IMG/VR virus record: IMGVR_UViG_3300025127_007454
Coordinates: 1-22,128 of that record
DNA from: a virus
DNA: 22,128 bases
Strand: one strand, 5' to 3'
Shown one piece after another: positions 1 to 8,381 of the stretch. Numbering within the stretch: position 1 is the first letter of the stretch; the number at the start of each line of letters is the position of its first letter. The notes below the pieces were generated by a model that was not told the origin of the DNA, ran no database searches, and saw nothing but the letters and a program-made list of their open reading frames with translations. Made by a program: the position numbers and the translations under genes.

Positions 1-1
1 A

Positions 2-1276
2 CAAGCATATGCGGTTAGACTAAAGGCACCTGTTTCCAACAAAACAGTAATGGACTCTTGGGCCAAGGCAAGTTTCCGTGGAGCAAAATATTACATTTCA
101 GCCGACGACACTGTGAACGGACATATCACTAATATGGAGGCTTTGGTTGTGCATGATGGTACATCGTCTTTTATAACAACATACAATCAACACAACTCTA
201 ATACATCTCTAGTTACCCTTACCACAGAAATAGATTCGAGCGGTAATGTTAGGATTTTGGCCGATCCACTTTCGCCTGATGTCAAAATAAAATTTTATAG
301 AATAAGGTTAGCCGATAATGAATCTGATTCGGCAGGCACAGATTTCAACACTATCGGTGCTGTTACTATTTCAAGTTCGGCAACTGCCATTGATTCTTTT
401 GTGGACTCAAGTCATAGTGGGGCTCATTATGTGATTGTTGCCAATAACTCTGGTGAATCGGCCTCATCAATATCTACTGCTACCGTTGTTACAAACGGAA
501 CTACTGCATTTGTGGCACATGGTCCTGAAGTATCTACAAAGGACTCCGCACAGCTGACTTTGACAGCGGACCACGACGGATCAAATACGGTGACTCTCAG
601 TGCGGCATCCAGTTCAGGATCAAGCACGACTGTAAATGCATTCCGGATTCATCTTTTAGCACAGGATGAATTTGCTTATGACGTTATCGATACATTTGAA
701 CATGCAAATCATCAAGGTGTCAATTACATAGTTGTGGGAAAAAATGGTGACAATGAAAGCCAGATTGCAGACATAGGAATCGTCACAGACGGAACGTCTG
801 CTTTCATTATGCAAGATGGACCTAACATCAGCACACATTCAACTACGACGCCGTTGATGAACTTTTCTACAGCGGTGAATGGAGCAAATGTTGAATTAAG
901 AGCACGTAACAATCAGGAAAACACAGATACTACTGTTAATATTCACAAATTGAAACTGGGCAGGGCGGCAGGAAATCCAACTTCAATAAAAACTTTGGAT
1001 ACTTTTTCGGCCAGCACATTCAGAAGTGCCAAATACACTGTGTCAATTAGTGATTCTGCCAGTGGTGATCTTGGACTTTATGAAATTTGTGATGTTGCTG
1101 TTACCCACGACGGCAGTAACGCATTCTTGTCTGTTTTTGGAAGAACCACAAATGCCTCAGATGATACTGTGACATTTAGTGCAGATATTGACAGCGGAAA
1201 TGTGCGCCTAAGGGGAACAATAAATAACACTAATACACACACTGTAACGGTCGTGAGAAAGGTTATGAACACGTAG
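2..1276 (+). CDS. Virion beta-repeat protein, 5'-truncated by the window edge
   Basis: The frame is open to the first bases of the window, so the ATG at 50 is probably internal and the gene starts upstream. The visible 424 residues contain four diverged copies of a module of about 90 residues (about 50-313, 386-664, 683-961 and 992-1273). Each begins with a [I/L]D[T/S]F-like or DSW stretch, then a variant of FRSAKYxV, a [T/H][D/N]G[T/S]xAF core and beta-strand-rich Ser/Thr/Asn sequence. A fifth copy forms the C-terminus of the next gene (about 2574-2849), which ties the two together as parts of one adhesin or fibre system. There is no cysteine-rich, enzymatic or membrane sequence. Composition and context suggest a tail-fibre or capsid-decoration protein; the exact virion role is inference. 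Confidence 0.72.
   Translation, partial: QAYAVRLKAPVSNKTVMDSWAKASFRGAKYYISADDTVNGHITNMEALVVHDGTSSFITTYNQHNSNTSLVTLTTEIDSSGNVRILADPLSPDVKIKFYRIRLADNESDSAGTDFNTIGAVTISSSATAIDSFVDSSHSGAHYVIVANNSGESASSISTATVVTNGTTAFVAHGPEVSTKDSAQLTLTADHDGSNTVTLSAASSSGSSTTVNAFRIHLLAQDEFAYDVIDTFEHANHQGVNYIVVGKNGDNESQIADIGIVTDGTSAFIMQDGPNISTHSTTTPLMNFSTAVNGANVELRARNNQENTDTTVNIHKLKLGRAAGNPTSIKTLDTFSASTFRSAKYTVSISDSASGDLGLYEICDVAVTHDGSNAFLSVFGRTTNASDDTVTFSADIDSGNVRLRGTINNTNTHTVTVVRKVMNT
1219..1226 (+). promoter_or_regulatory. Possible late element AATAAATA
   Basis: AATAAATA lies inside the end of the first gene, 51 nt before the ATG at 1278. The context is coding, so chance is possible. Confidence 0.35.
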
Positions 1277-1277
1277 G

Positions 1278-2852
1278 ATGCCAAGAATTAATTTGAATGT
1301 AGGAACAAACGCCAACGACGGCACAGGTGATACATTACGTGATGCAATGATCAATGTGAACACAATGTTCACTGAGATATACAATGCACCAGGGATCAGC
1401 ACAGACACATTAACTTTTACTGGCAACGAAATAAGTGCAGTCAGAAGTAATGATGATATTGTTTTTGCACCTGCCGGCACAGGAGCTGTTGTTTTACCTG
1501 CTTTGAAATTCAATGGCAACAATATCGAGGGCACACGTACAAATGATGATATCAATCTTCTACCATCTGGCACAGGAAGAGTAGTATTTGGATCAATAGC
1601 CATTAATGGAACCACCCTAAGCTCAGATGACTCTTCTTCGATCAATATTAACGAAGGACTTATTGTAGACGGAACACTAGCGACTTCAGGTGCGGCAACC
1701 ATAACAGGAACAGTAACGGCGGCAACAGGGTCTACATTCGGCAACCTTACAATCGCAAATGGATCGATCACTGATTCATCAGGAGCAATTAGTTTTGGCA
1801 ACGAAAATTTAAGCACCACAGGCACAATGACGGCTGGATCAGGCTCTTCGATAGGAAACCTCACATTGGCCGATGGATCAATCACTGATTCATCAGGAGC
1901 AATAAGTTTTGGAAATGAAAATTTAAGCACCACAGGAACATTGACTGTAGATGGACTTACAACACTCGGGGATCTTACAGTTACTGGCACAACCACAATA
2001 GCAGGCACTGTTACTATTGACAATTTGACTTTCAATGACAACATTATAGGATCAAGTTCAAACGCAGACATACGCCTGGTGCCTGGAGGTACAGGATCAG
2101 TAATAGTTGACAGTCTAACCATAGACAGCAATATTAACATTACAGACAACATAATTAAAACCACAGTATCAAATTCCAATCTTGAATTGCAACCCAGTGG
2201 AACAGGAACCGTGATAGTCCACAGCGATCTTGACATCAACGGAGGAACAATTGATGGCACTACGATAGGTGGATCTACTGCGGCGGCTGGTACATTTACT
2301 ACATTGACAGCAAATACATCAGTGACCATAGACGGAGTCACAATCACCGATAATACAGTATCTGCAAATGCATCCAATTCCAATCTGGAACTTACCGGAA
2401 ACGGAACAGGTGGAGTTACAATAAGTGGATTCACTTTTCCAACATCGGATGGATCATCAGGACAGTTCATAAAAACAAACGGACTGGGAGTGCTATCTTT
2501 TGGTACAGCTGGTGCTAGTTTGAGTCATTCCGACATCGCAGATGCAACAACCACAGTGGCAAGTTCTGCAACAACTGTGTTGAACACTTTTGCCGTTGGA
2601 ACATACAGAAGTGCAAAATATTTCATATCAATCGTTGACGCCACGAACGGCAGATACGAGATAGTGGAAGCAAATGTCACGCATGATGGCTCCGACGCCT
2701 ACATTTCCACTTTCGGATCAACCACAAACTACACCGGACCACTGACAACTTTTTCTGCAGATGTCAGCGGTGGCAATGCTAGAGTTTTGGTCACGAATAT
2801 ATCCGATAATAGCACAGTATTCAAATTTCAAGCCATCTATATAGACGTATAA
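1278..2852 (+). CDS. Tail-fibre-like virion protein (paralogue 1 of 3)
   Basis: This 524-residue protein opens with the phage-fibre motif NDGTGDTLRDAMINVN-FTEIYN (residues 14-38), which is shared with the next two genes. It continues with beta-rich repeats built on SNxDIxLxPxGTGxV and INGTTLSSDDSS, including a 38-residue tandem duplication. It ends in a FxxxTYRSAKYFIS module like those of the upstream gene. The start lies one base after the preceding stop codon (1274-1276). A late-promoter-like AATAAATA lies inside the end of that gene at 1219-1226. Repetition, lack of cysteines and neighbours all point to an elongated trimeric fibre or adhesin; the receptor-binding role is inferred. Confidence 0.78.
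   Translation: MPRINLNVGTNANDGTGDTLRDAMINVNTMFTEIYNAPGISTDTLTFTGNEISAVRSNDDIVFAPAGTGAVVLPALKFNGNNIEGTRTNDDINLLPSGTGRVVFGSIAINGTTLSSDDSSSININEGLIVDGTLATSGAATITGTVTAATGSTFGNLTIANGSITDSSGAISFGNENLSTTGTMTAGSGSSIGNLTLADGSITDSSGAISFGNENLSTTGTLTVDGLTTLGDLTVTGTTTIAGTVTIDNLTFNDNIIGSSSNADIRLVPGGTGSVIVDSLTIDSNINITDNIIKTTVSNSNLELQPSGTGTVIVHSDLDINGGTIDGTTIGGSTAAAGTFTTLTANTSVTIDGVTITDNTVSANASNSNLELTGNGTGGVTISGFTFPTSDGSSGQFIKTNGLGVLSFGTAGASLSHSDIADATTTVASSATTVLNTFAVGTYRSAKYFISIVDATNGRYEIVEANVTHDGSDAYISTFGSTTNYTGPLTTFSADVSGGNARVLVTNISDNSTVFKFQAIYIDV
1740..1950 (+). repeat. Tandem 114-bp (38-residue) duplication inside the fibre gene
   Basis: Two in-frame copies begin at 1740 and 1854. Both encode DGSITDSSGAISFGNENLS followed by TTGT, with mostly synonymous differences between them. 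The copies are nearly identical over about 90 bp, so the duplication is more recent than the other repeats in the protein. The second copy fades at about 1945-1950. Confidence 0.8.
2574..2849 (+). repeat. Fifth copy of the FRSAKY/HDG beta module
   Basis: The C-terminal 90 or so residues of the 1278-2852 protein (NTFAVGTYRSAKYFIS, then VTHDGSDAYISTFG and FSADVSGGNARV) align by eye with the last module of the upstream gene (TFSASTFRSAKYTVS, VTHDGSNAFLSVFG, FSADIDSGNVRL). The module was therefore duplicated or exchanged between two adjacent virion genes. Confidence 0.75.
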
Positions 2853-2878
2853 AATTACATTAGGTTTATAAAATATCT

Positions 2879-2886
2879 AATAAATA
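2879..2886 (+). promoter_or_regulatory. T4-type late promoter element AATAAATA
   Basis: AATAAATA lies in the AT-rich gap (2853-2910) between two fibre-like genes and ends 24 nt before GTG 2911. GGAAG (2900-2904) follows, so the leader is normal. Confidence 0.6.
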
Positions 2887-2899
2887 TTGTATCAACATA

Positions 2900-2904
2900 G
2901 GAAG
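2900..2904 (+). promoter_or_regulatory. Ribosome binding site GGAAG deciding a GTG start
   Basis: GGAAG sits 6 nt before GTG 2911 and too far downstream to serve TTG 2887, so it decides the start of the short fibre-like gene. Confidence 0.6.
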
Positions 2905-2910
2905 ATACAA

Positions 2911-3414
2911 GTGGCACAACAGACCATAAGCATAGGATCTACAGCAAACGACGGAACAGGTGATTCGTTACGTGTTGCTTTCAACAAGATCAACTCGATG
3001 TTTACAGAGTTGTATGGTGAGACTGCGGCAGATTCTCAGATATCTTTTTCCGGAAACAAAATTAGTTCCAATGTTTCAAATGCCAATTTAGTATTGGAAG
3101 CAAGTGGCACAGGTGCCATTGAATTGGAAGGCATACAAATTAGAGATAATCATATCGAAGGCACAAGAAGCAATGACAATCTAATATTGTCAGCATCAGG
3201 AACAGGTAACATAGTATTAGGGGCAGTAAAAATAAATGGAACAACTTTAAGTTCGGATGACTCAAGCAAAATTTCAATAGCAGAAGCAGTGGATGTAAAT
3301 GGCAACTTGGTTGTAACAGGTTCACAGATTGATTTTACAAATTTACCAACAAGCGATCCAGGAACAGCGGGAAGGCTTTACAGAGATGGTGCAACAGTGA
3401 AGGTAAGCATATAA
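2911..3414 (+). CDS. Short tail-fibre-like virion protein (paralogue 2 of 3)
   Basis: I place the start at GTG 2911, not at the upstream in-frame TTG 2887. A GGAAG ribosome site (2900-2904) sits 6 nt before the GTG, and the resulting N-terminus (MAQQTISIGS) matches the next paralogue (MAKQTINIGS). The 167-residue product has the NDGTGDSLRVAFNKIN motif, two GTG-turn repeats (EASGTGAIEL, SASGTGNIVL), one INGTTLSSDDSSKI module, and a C-terminal LPTSDPGTAGRLYRDG stretch of the kind that ends many marine phage fibre or neck proteins. It is about one third the length of its neighbours because it carries fewer repeats. A late element (2879-2886) lies 24 nt upstream. A structural role is likely; the specific position in the virion is unknown. 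Confidence 0.74.
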   Translation: MAQQTISIGSTANDGTGDSLRVAFNKINSMFTELYGETAADSQISFSGNKISSNVSNANLVLEASGTGAIELEGIQIRDNHIEGTRSNDNLILSASGTGNIVLGAVKINGTTLSSDDSSKISIAEAVDVNGNLVVTGSQIDFTNLPTSDPGTAGRLYRDGATVKVSI

Positions 3415-3415
3415 G

Positions 3416-5059
3416 ATGGCAAAACAAACAATTAACATAGGTAGTTCGGCCAACGACAAAACAGGTGATCCGTTAAGAACAGCGTTTAACAAAATTAACG
3501 AAAACTTCACGGAGTTGTACGGTGCATCACCTTTTGGACAACAGGTAACCATATCAGGCAATCAAATTTCCGCAAATGAGTCTAATGCGGATCTTGTATT
3601 ATCTGGATCAGGTACAGGTGGTGTTGTTGCAAGTGCAGTAAGAATAGACGGCACCAGTTTGAGTTCCAGTGACTCTACACAGATAAACATCAATGAAAAT
3701 TTAGATGTTGGTGGCAACATCACAGCATCAGGAAACATTACAGCTACTGGTGATATATTTGCAAACGGAAACATAAATTTAGGAAATGCATCAAGTGATC
3801 AGACAAAGGTCGTTGGTGTGTTCGAGGCAGATAATATACAGATAGATGGCACAACAATCACAACAAACACAACCAATGGCAGTGTAACCATAACAGGTAA
3901 TGCAACAGGTGGTGTTGTTGTAGAAAATTTAACAGTTAACGACAATACTATTTCATCTCCGTCAAACTCGGATATCGTTATAGAACCAGGTGGAACTGGT
4001 GATGTTGTTTTAAGTGCTTTAAGGATCAATGGAACAACATTGGATTCATCAGATTCCAGTGCAATCACTTTGGCAGAGGCGGTTGATATAACAGGTGCTC
4101 TAACAGGCACATCTGGATCATTCAGCACAACATTGGCAGTTACCGGCGCTACTACTTTGACCGGTGCTACAACAATTAATAATAGTTTGACTGCAAATTC
4201 AGTTACTACAAATACTATTGCATCAAATGGTTCTAATGCTGACCTAAGTATACAACCAAGCGGAACAGGAGATGTACTGATAAGTGCCCTAAGAATAAAT
4301 GGAACAACATTAGATTCATCCGATTCTAGTAAAATTACTGTTGCAGAACAACTTGATGTTACAGGAACTTTGGTAACAACTGATATTACAACCACCGGCA
4401 CACACACAATTACAGGTCAATCAGATATTGATTTTGTAAGGATTAAAGATCACACAATTACAACAAATTCGTCAAACGCCAATTTAAATCTTTCTGCAAA
4501 CGGTACTGGAACAGTAATAGTTGATTCAACTATGACAACTGGGAATGTTAATACGACAGGTGACATTGTTGTTACAGGAACACTTGATGTCGACAACATT
4601 AGAATAGACGGTAATGGAATAGTTGCTACAAACTCAGGTGGTGATGTCAACATCAATCCAAATGCTACAGGACAAGTGACGATTGGAGGATCTAACGTAT
4701 CAGTTCCTAGTTTGTTGACTGCATCGGCTTTATTCGCACAAACCGAAATACTTTTGGCCGATAATGCTAAAATTAAGTCGGCGGTTACCAACTCTGATAT
4801 TATATTAGAAACACAAGGAACAGGATCAGTGGTGCTGGAAGAAGTTTCGATAACAGCTAACAAGATCACAACACATGTATCAAATGCTGACTTACAATTA
4901 GACACAGACGGCACAGGATTAATTGATATCTTGACCGATACACAATCAACAGTCGGATCTGCCGGGGGTGCATCAGCATTGCCTGGACAACCAACAGGAT
5001 ATATCAAGGTCAAGATAGCAGGCACAACAAGGGTTATACCTTTCTACGATCAGTCATAA
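3416..5059 (+). CDS. Tail-fibre-like virion protein (paralogue 3 of 3)
   Basis: The 547-residue product starts MAKQTINIGSSANDKTGDPL and keeps the AFNKINENFTELYG continuation of its two upstream paralogues. The body is a long run of beta repeats: three INGT/DGT-xLxSSDS modules (nt about 3640, 4024 and 4290), each paired with a SNADL-xxSGTGxV turn. The C-terminus has GYIKVKIAGTTRVIPFY, a short segment I associate with the ends of phage fibre and neck proteins. It follows the previous stop codon by one base, which suggests co-translation. There is no catalytic motif and no S74 autoprotease signature. It is most likely a fibre or adhesin subunit; assembly with the two paralogues is inference. Confidence 0.77.
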   Translation: MAKQTINIGSSANDKTGDPLRTAFNKINENFTELYGASPFGQQVTISGNQISANESNADLVLSGSGTGGVVASAVRIDGTSLSSSDSTQININENLDVGGNITASGNITATGDIFANGNINLGNASSDQTKVVGVFEADNIQIDGTTITTNTTNGSVTITGNATGGVVVENLTVNDNTISSPSNSDIVIEPGGTGDVVLSALRINGTTLDSSDSSAITLAEAVDITGALTGTSGSFSTTLAVTGATTLTGATTINNSLTANSVTTNTIASNGSNADLSIQPSGTGDVLISALRINGTTLDSSDSSKITVAEQLDVTGTLVTTDITTTGTHTITGQSDIDFVRIKDHTITTNSSNANLNLSANGTGTVIVDSTMTTGNVNTTGDIVVTGTLDVDNIRIDGNGIVATNSGGDVNINPNATGQVTIGGSNVSVPSLLTASALFAQTEILLADNAKIKSAVTNSDIILETQGTGSVVLEEVSITANKITTHVSNADLQLDTDGTGLIDILTDTQSTVGSAGGASALPGQPTGYIKVKIAGTTRVIPFYDQS

Positions 5060-5076
5060 TAACACGCCAAAAACTT

Positions 5077-5084
5077 AATAAATA
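5077..5084 (+). promoter_or_regulatory. T4-type late promoter element AATAAATA
   Basis: AATAAATA ends 19 nt before the ATG of the 814-residue virion gene. AAGGAG (5091-5096) lies between, the best Shine-Dalgarno in the window. Confidence 0.65.
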
Positions 5085-5103
5085 CTGGTGAAGGAGTAAG
5101 TGC

Positions 5104-7548
5104 ATGTCAACACCCGTGTGGACAACCACAGCAGGTAAACTGGCGTCTATAGACGAAAAAGTATCGTTTTCTCAGCAATTGGAAGCGAACACCAGTGACT
5201 CTACGGCTATTGCTTACTCCGTTATCGCAGGAAGCCTACCTTCAGGAATGCAACTTACTTCAACAGGCTTACTGACAGGGATACCAGCAGAAGTTGAGAA
5301 AAGAACAAGATACACCTTCGTTGTTCGTGCGACTGCTGGTTCCCTAATCACAGACAGAAGTTTCTATCTTGATGTGGAAGGACAGGACAATCCCACATTC
5401 ACAACAGCATCTGGAAGATTACAATTGGATGATTCAACCAGTGTTGGTGTATTTTGGGTGTTGGACGGCGCACAAATTAATTTCCAAGTGCAGGCCACTG
5501 ATGTGGATACAAGGTCCGGACACTCTTTAACTTATGAAATCGAAAGCGGTGAACTACCGCCTGGCATCACACTAAGTTCTTCGGGACTGCTTAGTGGTAT
5601 TGTTAAGTTGACTGACGATGATTTTTCAAGTAAAACAATATTGAGTAAAAATTACACATTTAACGTCAGGGTTTTTGACGGAACAAGTTTTACCACACAG
5701 GAAAATCAAATACATGTTGTTTCCGCAAATTACTTTGTGGTATCAAATACGGAAATTACAATTGACCAAACTCTAATAGGTGGAGTCCAACTAACAATGG
5801 ACTTTAGCACATTTAGAAGACCGATCTTCCTAACCCCAAGCGATCTAGGCACATTCAGGCATGACAATCAAACAGTGATAAAAATTGATGTTCAAGATGC
5901 TGATCCTTTGGAGGCCGCGTTTGTGTATTCAATACAATCAGGATCATTACCACCAGGACTAAGTCTTAACAGCACGAATGGTGAAATATCAGGCACATTG
6001 GCCAAACAGGAGGCAGTTGAAACAGACTTTACTTTCACCATGAGGGTCAACAGAGAAATAGCCACGGACACTAACGTGTTCACAGATCAAACATTCACAA
6101 TGAAAGTGATAGGCGGTATAGACATTGGAATTTCATTTACCACGCCTGCCACTGTTGGCACTTTAACAGCTGATATTCCGAGCCTCCTTTCCATCGAAGC
6201 AGAATCGGAATATTCCAACAGGGTGTTGACATATACTCTGACGGAAGGATCACTGCCCACAGGAATCACGCTATCATCCACAGGCAATTTAATAGGCACA
6301 GTCGACAAGGATGACTTTACGGATTCAACAACATCTTTTACTTTTACGGTCAACGTGAGTGATCAATATCAGCAGTCAGCCTCATCAAAAGAATTTACAA
6401 TCCACGTGGACATTCCTTTCACCACAAAAGAACATGGATCCATGTTTGGGGAGGCAACAAGTCTCATAGATCAAAATATATTCTACAACATAGCACAAGA
6501 CAGGAATATTAATTCACCTGAATACATATACAGACCGGAGGATTCTAATTTTGGCATGAAAAATAAACCTGACATGCTATTGATAGCAGGTTTACAAAAT
6601 CAAACATTGACCACACTCCAAAATCAAATGGAACAAAATCATGCTCCCAAAACTTTGTATTTTGGTGATATCAAAACTGCCGTGGCCAAAGAAAATGGCG
6701 TTGTGAAGTACGAGGTTGTTTATATTGACATGAAAGATAATCTTGTCAACAACGATGGGGACGCAGTTGGATCATCGGTCACAGTTAGATCAAGTGTGGA
6801 AAAACCTATACTTGGGCCGAGAGCAGGAACTACAGAAATCACCGCTGACGCAGATGTATATGAAGTCACACACAGAAGTGGATTGGCATTTAGCACATCC
6901 GGCTCTAAAGTAAGATTTGCAAACCAATTGAGTGCTGACCTTGACTTCATGGACATATTATATCCAAATGCCTTGGCAAACATGAGGACACGTATGAAAA
7001 GCCTTGGACATAAAGAATGGACACATTTGCCATTGTGGATGAGAACAACACAATCTGGAGACCTTGCACCGTTAGGGTGGGTGCCGGCCGTGGTAATTTG
7101 TTATTGCAAACCTGGCACAAGTGAATTGCTAAAGAAAAGAATTACTGACAAAGGGTTGGAGTTTAAGAATATTAATTTTATAATTGACAGATACAAGTTC
7201 AACAAAAGCACGGTCACACCTGCTCAATTTACTGGTGATGGATCCACAAGCACTTTTGAACTTAACGAAATAGTTCATGAGGAAGACATGTTGGTAAAAG
7301 AAGGGGCAACACGTGTGTTTGTAGGTTTTGGTATAAGAGCAGACAATCAGTTGGATCCAAATTCTTATAGAGCAGATTCGGATCTGGTGTCAGCTGATCA
7401 TGAATTTGGTATTGATCTTGCACATGACACTACAAATCTTAAAACCACGATTACTTTTAGAAAAGCACCGCCAACCGATGGCACAATAATCACAGTGGAC
7501 AGATTGAACGATAAATATCTTAAATTTAGACACAAAGGAATATTTTAA
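5104..7548 (+). CDS. Large virion protein with four Ig-like (He_PIG) repeats
   Basis: The 814-residue protein is preceded by AAGGAG (5091-5096) 7 nt before the ATG and by a late element at 5077-5084. Four Ig-like repeats fill residues 1-440. Each is marked by the He_PIG turn G[S/E]LPxG[I/L/M]xL followed by G-x-[L/I]-x-G, at residues 43, 149, 280 and 382. The C-terminal half (about 440-814) is not repetitive. It contains a segment with many basic and aromatic residues and a final beta region (TGDGSTSTFELN to the FRHKGIF end) typical of virion appendage proteins. The following fibre-like gene overlaps the stop codon by one base (TAATG). Ig-like repeats in phage structural proteins usually mediate weak surface binding; a role in host or particle adhesion is inferred. 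Confidence 0.75.
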   Translation: MSTPVWTTTAGKLASIDEKVSFSQQLEANTSDSTAIAYSVIAGSLPSGMQLTSTGLLTGIPAEVEKRTRYTFVVRATAGSLITDRSFYLDVEGQDNPTFTTASGRLQLDDSTSVGVFWVLDGAQINFQVQATDVDTRSGHSLTYEIESGELPPGITLSSSGLLSGIVKLTDDDFSSKTILSKNYTFNVRVFDGTSFTTQENQIHVVSANYFVVSNTEITIDQTLIGGVQLTMDFSTFRRPIFLTPSDLGTFRHDNQTVIKIDVQDADPLEAAFVYSIQSGSLPPGLSLNSTNGEISGTLAKQEAVETDFTFTMRVNREIATDTNVFTDQTFTMKVIGGIDIGISFTTPATVGTLTADIPSLLSIEAESEYSNRVLTYTLTEGSLPTGITLSSTGNLIGTVDKDDFTDSTTSFTFTVNVSDQYQQSASSKEFTIHVDIPFTTKEHGSMFGEATSLIDQNIFYNIAQDRNINSPEYIYRPEDSNFGMKNKPDMLLIAGLQNQTLTTLQNQMEQNHAPKTLYFGDIKTAVAKENGVVKYEVVYIDMKDNLVNNDGDAVGSSVTVRSSVEKPILGPRAGTTEITADADVYEVTHRSGLAFSTSGSKVRFANQLSADLDFMDILYPNALANMRTRMKSLGHKEWTHLPLWMRTTQSGDLAPLGWVPAVVICYCKPGTSELLKKRITDKGLEFKNINFIIDRYKFNKSTVTPAQFTGDGSTSTFELNEIVHEEDMLVKEGATRVFVGFGIRADNQLDPNSYRADSDLVSADHEFGIDLAHDTTNLKTTITFRKAPPTDGTIITVDRLNDKYLKFRHKGIF
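7510..7517 (+). promoter_or_regulatory. Possible late element GATAAATA
   Basis: GATAAATA lies inside the end of the 814-residue gene, 30 nt before the ATG at 7548. It may give extra late transcript of the small fibre-like gene. Confidence 0.4.
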
Positions 7549-8111
7549 TGGCAAGTAACATAGTACCAGGAAATATAGACACAGGATATCCTAAAGCAGG
7601 ACAGGATAATAGTTCACAAGGTTTCAGAGACAATTTTACACAGATAAAAACTAATTTTGACGAAGCAAAAACCGAGATTGAGGCATTACAGTCAAACAAA
7701 GCCAGTCTCGATGGTTCAAGTGATTTTGCAGATAACGAAGTCACAAGGGCAAAATTCAAAGACACAAGTGAAACAATTTACGCACATGGTACCACAGGAG
7801 GATCCATTGTTCTTAATCATGCTAATGGACACTATCAAACATTGACTACAAATGCTTCAATTACTTTGTCGTTCACAAATTTACCAGCCGCAAGTTCATT
7901 AGGCAGAATTGTGCTTGATGTTACGATACCGGATGTAGCACACACAATCACAATTCCTTCAGCAGTAATAGTGGCAGGTAATGTTACCGGTGGCGACGGT
8001 TCGTCCGACACAATAACTTTACCAACATCTGGTAGACACCTATACGAGTTCCTGACTCCTGATAACGGCACTACAATTTTGATGCATCAACTCGGCGCCA
8101 ACTACATCTAA
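7548..8111 (+). CDS. Small fibre-like virion protein
   Basis: This 187-residue protein has an N-terminal stretch GNIDTGYPKAGQDNSSQGF followed by RDNFTQIKTNFDEAK, which recalls the attachment domains of other marine T4-like virion proteins. A short helical segment comes next (about residues 35-60), then a beta-rich C-terminal domain rich in Thr, Ile and Gly with no catalytic residues. The ATG shares its A with the upstream TAA stop (TAATG), so translational coupling to the 814-residue protein is likely. A GATAAATA element at 7510-7517 could also drive it late. The product probably attaches to the same structure as its neighbours; the exact identity is unknown. Confidence 0.68.
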   Translation: MASNIVPGNIDTGYPKAGQDNSSQGFRDNFTQIKTNFDEAKTEIEALQSNKASLDGSSDFADNEVTRAKFKDTSETIYAHGTTGGSIVLNHANGHYQTLTTNASITLSFTNLPAASSLGRIVLDVTIPDVAHTITIPSAVIVAGNVTGGDGSSDTITLPTSGRHLYEFLTPDNGTTILMHQLGANYI

Positions 8112-8123
8112 TGGGAGGTGGTG

Positions 8124-8375
8124 ATGTACTTTCATCCTTTACAAGAAGAAATAGCAAACATGAGTGATGAGGATATATCAAAAAGGATCAAAGAACTATC
8201 CAGAAAAGTAAACATTGCCAGAAGAGGACGCAACCCCGAGATACTTGCTAGGTTACAACAGGCTTTGGCAACATACCAGGACGCCATCAAGCAGAGACGA
8301 TTGGAGGAATGGCACAAGAACTACAAGAAGGCCCGTAACGAACCAGATCTCGGAGATTTGATCAATATTGAATAG
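8124..8375 (+). CDS. Small helical protein, unknown function
   Basis: I choose ATG 8124 over in-frame GTGs at 8118 and 8121 because GGGAGG (8113-8118) lies 5 nt upstream. The 83-residue product (start MYFHPLQEEIANMSDEDI) is charged and almost entirely helical in appearance, with alternating Lys/Arg and Glu/Asp and no cysteine or membrane segment. It follows the fibre block closely and precedes another unknown gene by only a few bases, so it probably sits in the same transcript. I believe similar short proteins occur near structural genes of marine T4-like phages, but I cannot assign a role. Confidence 0.68.
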   Translation: MYFHPLQEEIANMSDEDISKRIKELSRKVNIARRGRNPEILARLQQALATYQDAIKQRRLEEWHKNYKKARNEPDLGDLINIE

Positions 8376-8381
8376 TAAGTA

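Noticed and set aside
1208-2470. A 420-residue open frame on the minus strand across the first fibre gene
   Set aside because: It is the antisense of repetitive Thr/Gly/Ser-rich coding sequence, which lacks stop codons in reverse. The product is Val/Pro/Ser-rich low-complexity sequence with no ribosome site. Similar shadows at 3799-4407 and 4450-5025 are rejected for the same reason.
1278-5059. A diversity-generating retroelement acting on the fibre genes
   Set aside because: No reverse transcriptase and no template/variable repeat pair with adenine-specific differences was seen; the repeats are ordinary protein modules.
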